NCBI GenBank assembly: GCA_964608495.1
Contig: CAZSOQ010000031.1
Span: 1 to 32,199, forward strand
DNA from: JAKORR01 sp964608495
GTDB taxonomy: Bacteria; Armatimonadota; Zipacnadia; Zipacnadales; FEN-943
DNA: 32,199 nt
Direction: 5' to 3'
In this document: in pieces, positions 31,405 to 32,199 of the stretch
How positions within the stretch are numbered: the stretch's first letter is position 1
Layout of the letters: each line of letters opens with the position of its first letter
Made by a program: the position numbers and the translations under genes
The notes under the pieces: model-generated
Database searches by the model: none
What the model was told of the DNA's origin: nothing
Seen by the model: the letters and a program-made list of their open reading frames with translations, nothing else

Positions 31405-32199
31405 ATGATAGCCGCAAGGATAACCGGGCCTCAGCAAGTCGAGATCCTCGACGTGGCGGACCCGCAGCCAGCGGAGGGTGAGTTCCTGGTGCGGCTCACC
31501 CACGTGGGCCTGTGCGGCAGCGACCTGCCGATCTACGGGGGCGAGGCAGGCGAGTACCCTTGCCCGGTGGGTGCGCCGGGGCACGAGCTTGCGGGCGTGC
31601 TGGCCGAGGATGCCGACGACCTGCGGGCGGGCCAGCGTGTCCTGGTGGACAGTCACGCGGGGTTCGTGGGCGCCGTCGCCGTGTCCAGGCCCCACCTCGT
31701 GCCGCTCCCCGAGGAGCGGTCGCCGGTCGAGATGCTGATGGCCCAGCCTCTGGGGACTGTGATCCACGGCGTGCGCAAGCTCCCGCCGGTGATCGGCTGG
31801 AGCGCCATCGTCGTGGGCAGCGGCCCCATAGGGCTGCTGTTCGTCGGCCTGCTGCGACATCTGGGCTGCCGCGAGGTGATCTGCGTGGATCCGCTGGCCG
31901 ACCGACTCGAGCGTGCCGAGGCGATGGGCGCCACGGACGTGTTCCACGGCACGGCCAGGCAGGCCCTGGACGCCGGCCTGGGCGAAGCGGATCTGGCCGT
32001 CGAGGCCGTGGGCCTGCCGGAGACACTGCCGGTGGTGCCGCTGATGATGCGCCGCGGCGGCTACGCGCTGATGTTCGGTGTGCCGCGTGGGCTCCCGCCA
32101 GGCCGCCTCGTGCCCTGCGACCTGGACGCAATGCTGCGTCGCGAGGCCCGTGTCGTCTTCACACACGGGCCAAAGGTGCAGGAGGACTTCGGAGCTGCC
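31405..32199 (+). CDS. Zinc-type medium-chain dehydrogenase (3' end cut by window)
   Basis: An open frame of 265 codons begins at ATG 31405 and leaves the window. The GroES-like domain has GLCGSD (Cys37) and GHE (His60, Glu61), the catalytic-zinc ligands of the medium-chain dehydrogenase family. The Rossmann domain shows GSGPIG (138-143) and a strand ending in VDP (Asp162), which favours NAD(H). Only 53 residues separate GHE from the QPLGTVIHG block, against about 85 in sorbitol or threonine dehydrogenases, so the four-Cys structural-zinc lobe is missing. The usual Glu of the EPL motif is Gln114. The substrate cannot be predicted. The leader is weak (GGGTGA some 8 nt upstream). It is divergent from the deacetylase-like gene with 229 nt between them. 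Confidence 0.85.
   Translation, partial: MIAARITGPQQVEILDVADPQPAEGEFLVRLTHVGLCGSDLPIYGGEAGEYPCPVGAPGHELAGVLAEDADDLRAGQRVLVDSHAGFVGAVAVSRPHLVPLPEERSPVEMLMAQPLGTVIHGVRKLPPVIGWSAIVVGSGPIGLLFVGLLRHLGCREVICVDPLADRLERAEAMGATDVFHGTARQALDAGLGEADLAVEAVGLPETLPVVPLMMRRGGYALMFGVPRGLPPGRLVPCDLDAMLRREARVVFTHGPKVQEDFGAA

Overview
The window is GC-rich bacterial DNA with tightly packed genes, Shine-Dalgarno leaders, lipobox signal peptides and sigma-70-type promoters (TTGAC[G/T], a 17-18 nt spacer, then TATAAT or TAGAAT). Giant secreted multidomain proteins with carboxypeptidase-regulatory-like repeats and a FlgD-like C-terminal Ig domain, a membrane-tethered YvcK, VanZ, and a gap-pgk-tpiA cluster would fit an Armatimonadota-like or other poorly cultured bacterial lineage. 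That placement is a guess. No RNA gene, CRISPR array, IS element or phage gene was recognised.

Bases 1-18279 (all minus strand) form one likely envelope/exoprotein operon, read from a strong promoter at 18250-18279. In transcription order it holds: a 2319-residue secreted multidomain protein; a 2951-residue lipoprotein with an M6-type metalloprotease domain; a small lipoprotein; a secreted PQQ-like beta-propeller; and a hypothetical protein cut by the window edge. The two giants share a colinear C-terminal tail of about 790 residues (Big_5-like domain, three carboxypeptidase-regulatory-like domains, an unnamed module, a FlgD-like Ig domain) behind different N-terminal cargo. This is the most unusual content of the window.

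Bases 18280-22961 (minus) hold housekeeping and envelope-maintenance genes: a DUF362 protein, a VanZ-family membrane protein and a thioredoxin in an overlapping operon, then a Deg/HtrA protease with a clear terminator, then an O6-alkylguanine-DNA methyltransferase. A divergent promoter region (22797-23134) separates them from a plus-strand adenine deaminase (23135-24871).

Bases 25000-29702 (minus) hold yvcK-gap-pgk-tpiA behind a near-consensus promoter: a carbon-flux regulator grouped with three lower-glycolysis/gluconeogenesis enzymes. Strong hairpins lie between gap and pgk and between pgk and tpiA. Upstream is a secreted NodB-type polysaccharide deacetylase-like protein with its own promoter. 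The window closes with a plus-strand, 3'-truncated zinc-type dehydrogenase.

Several start codons were moved inward from the longest possible frame because promoters, a terminator or ribosome-binding sites lie inside the longer frames.
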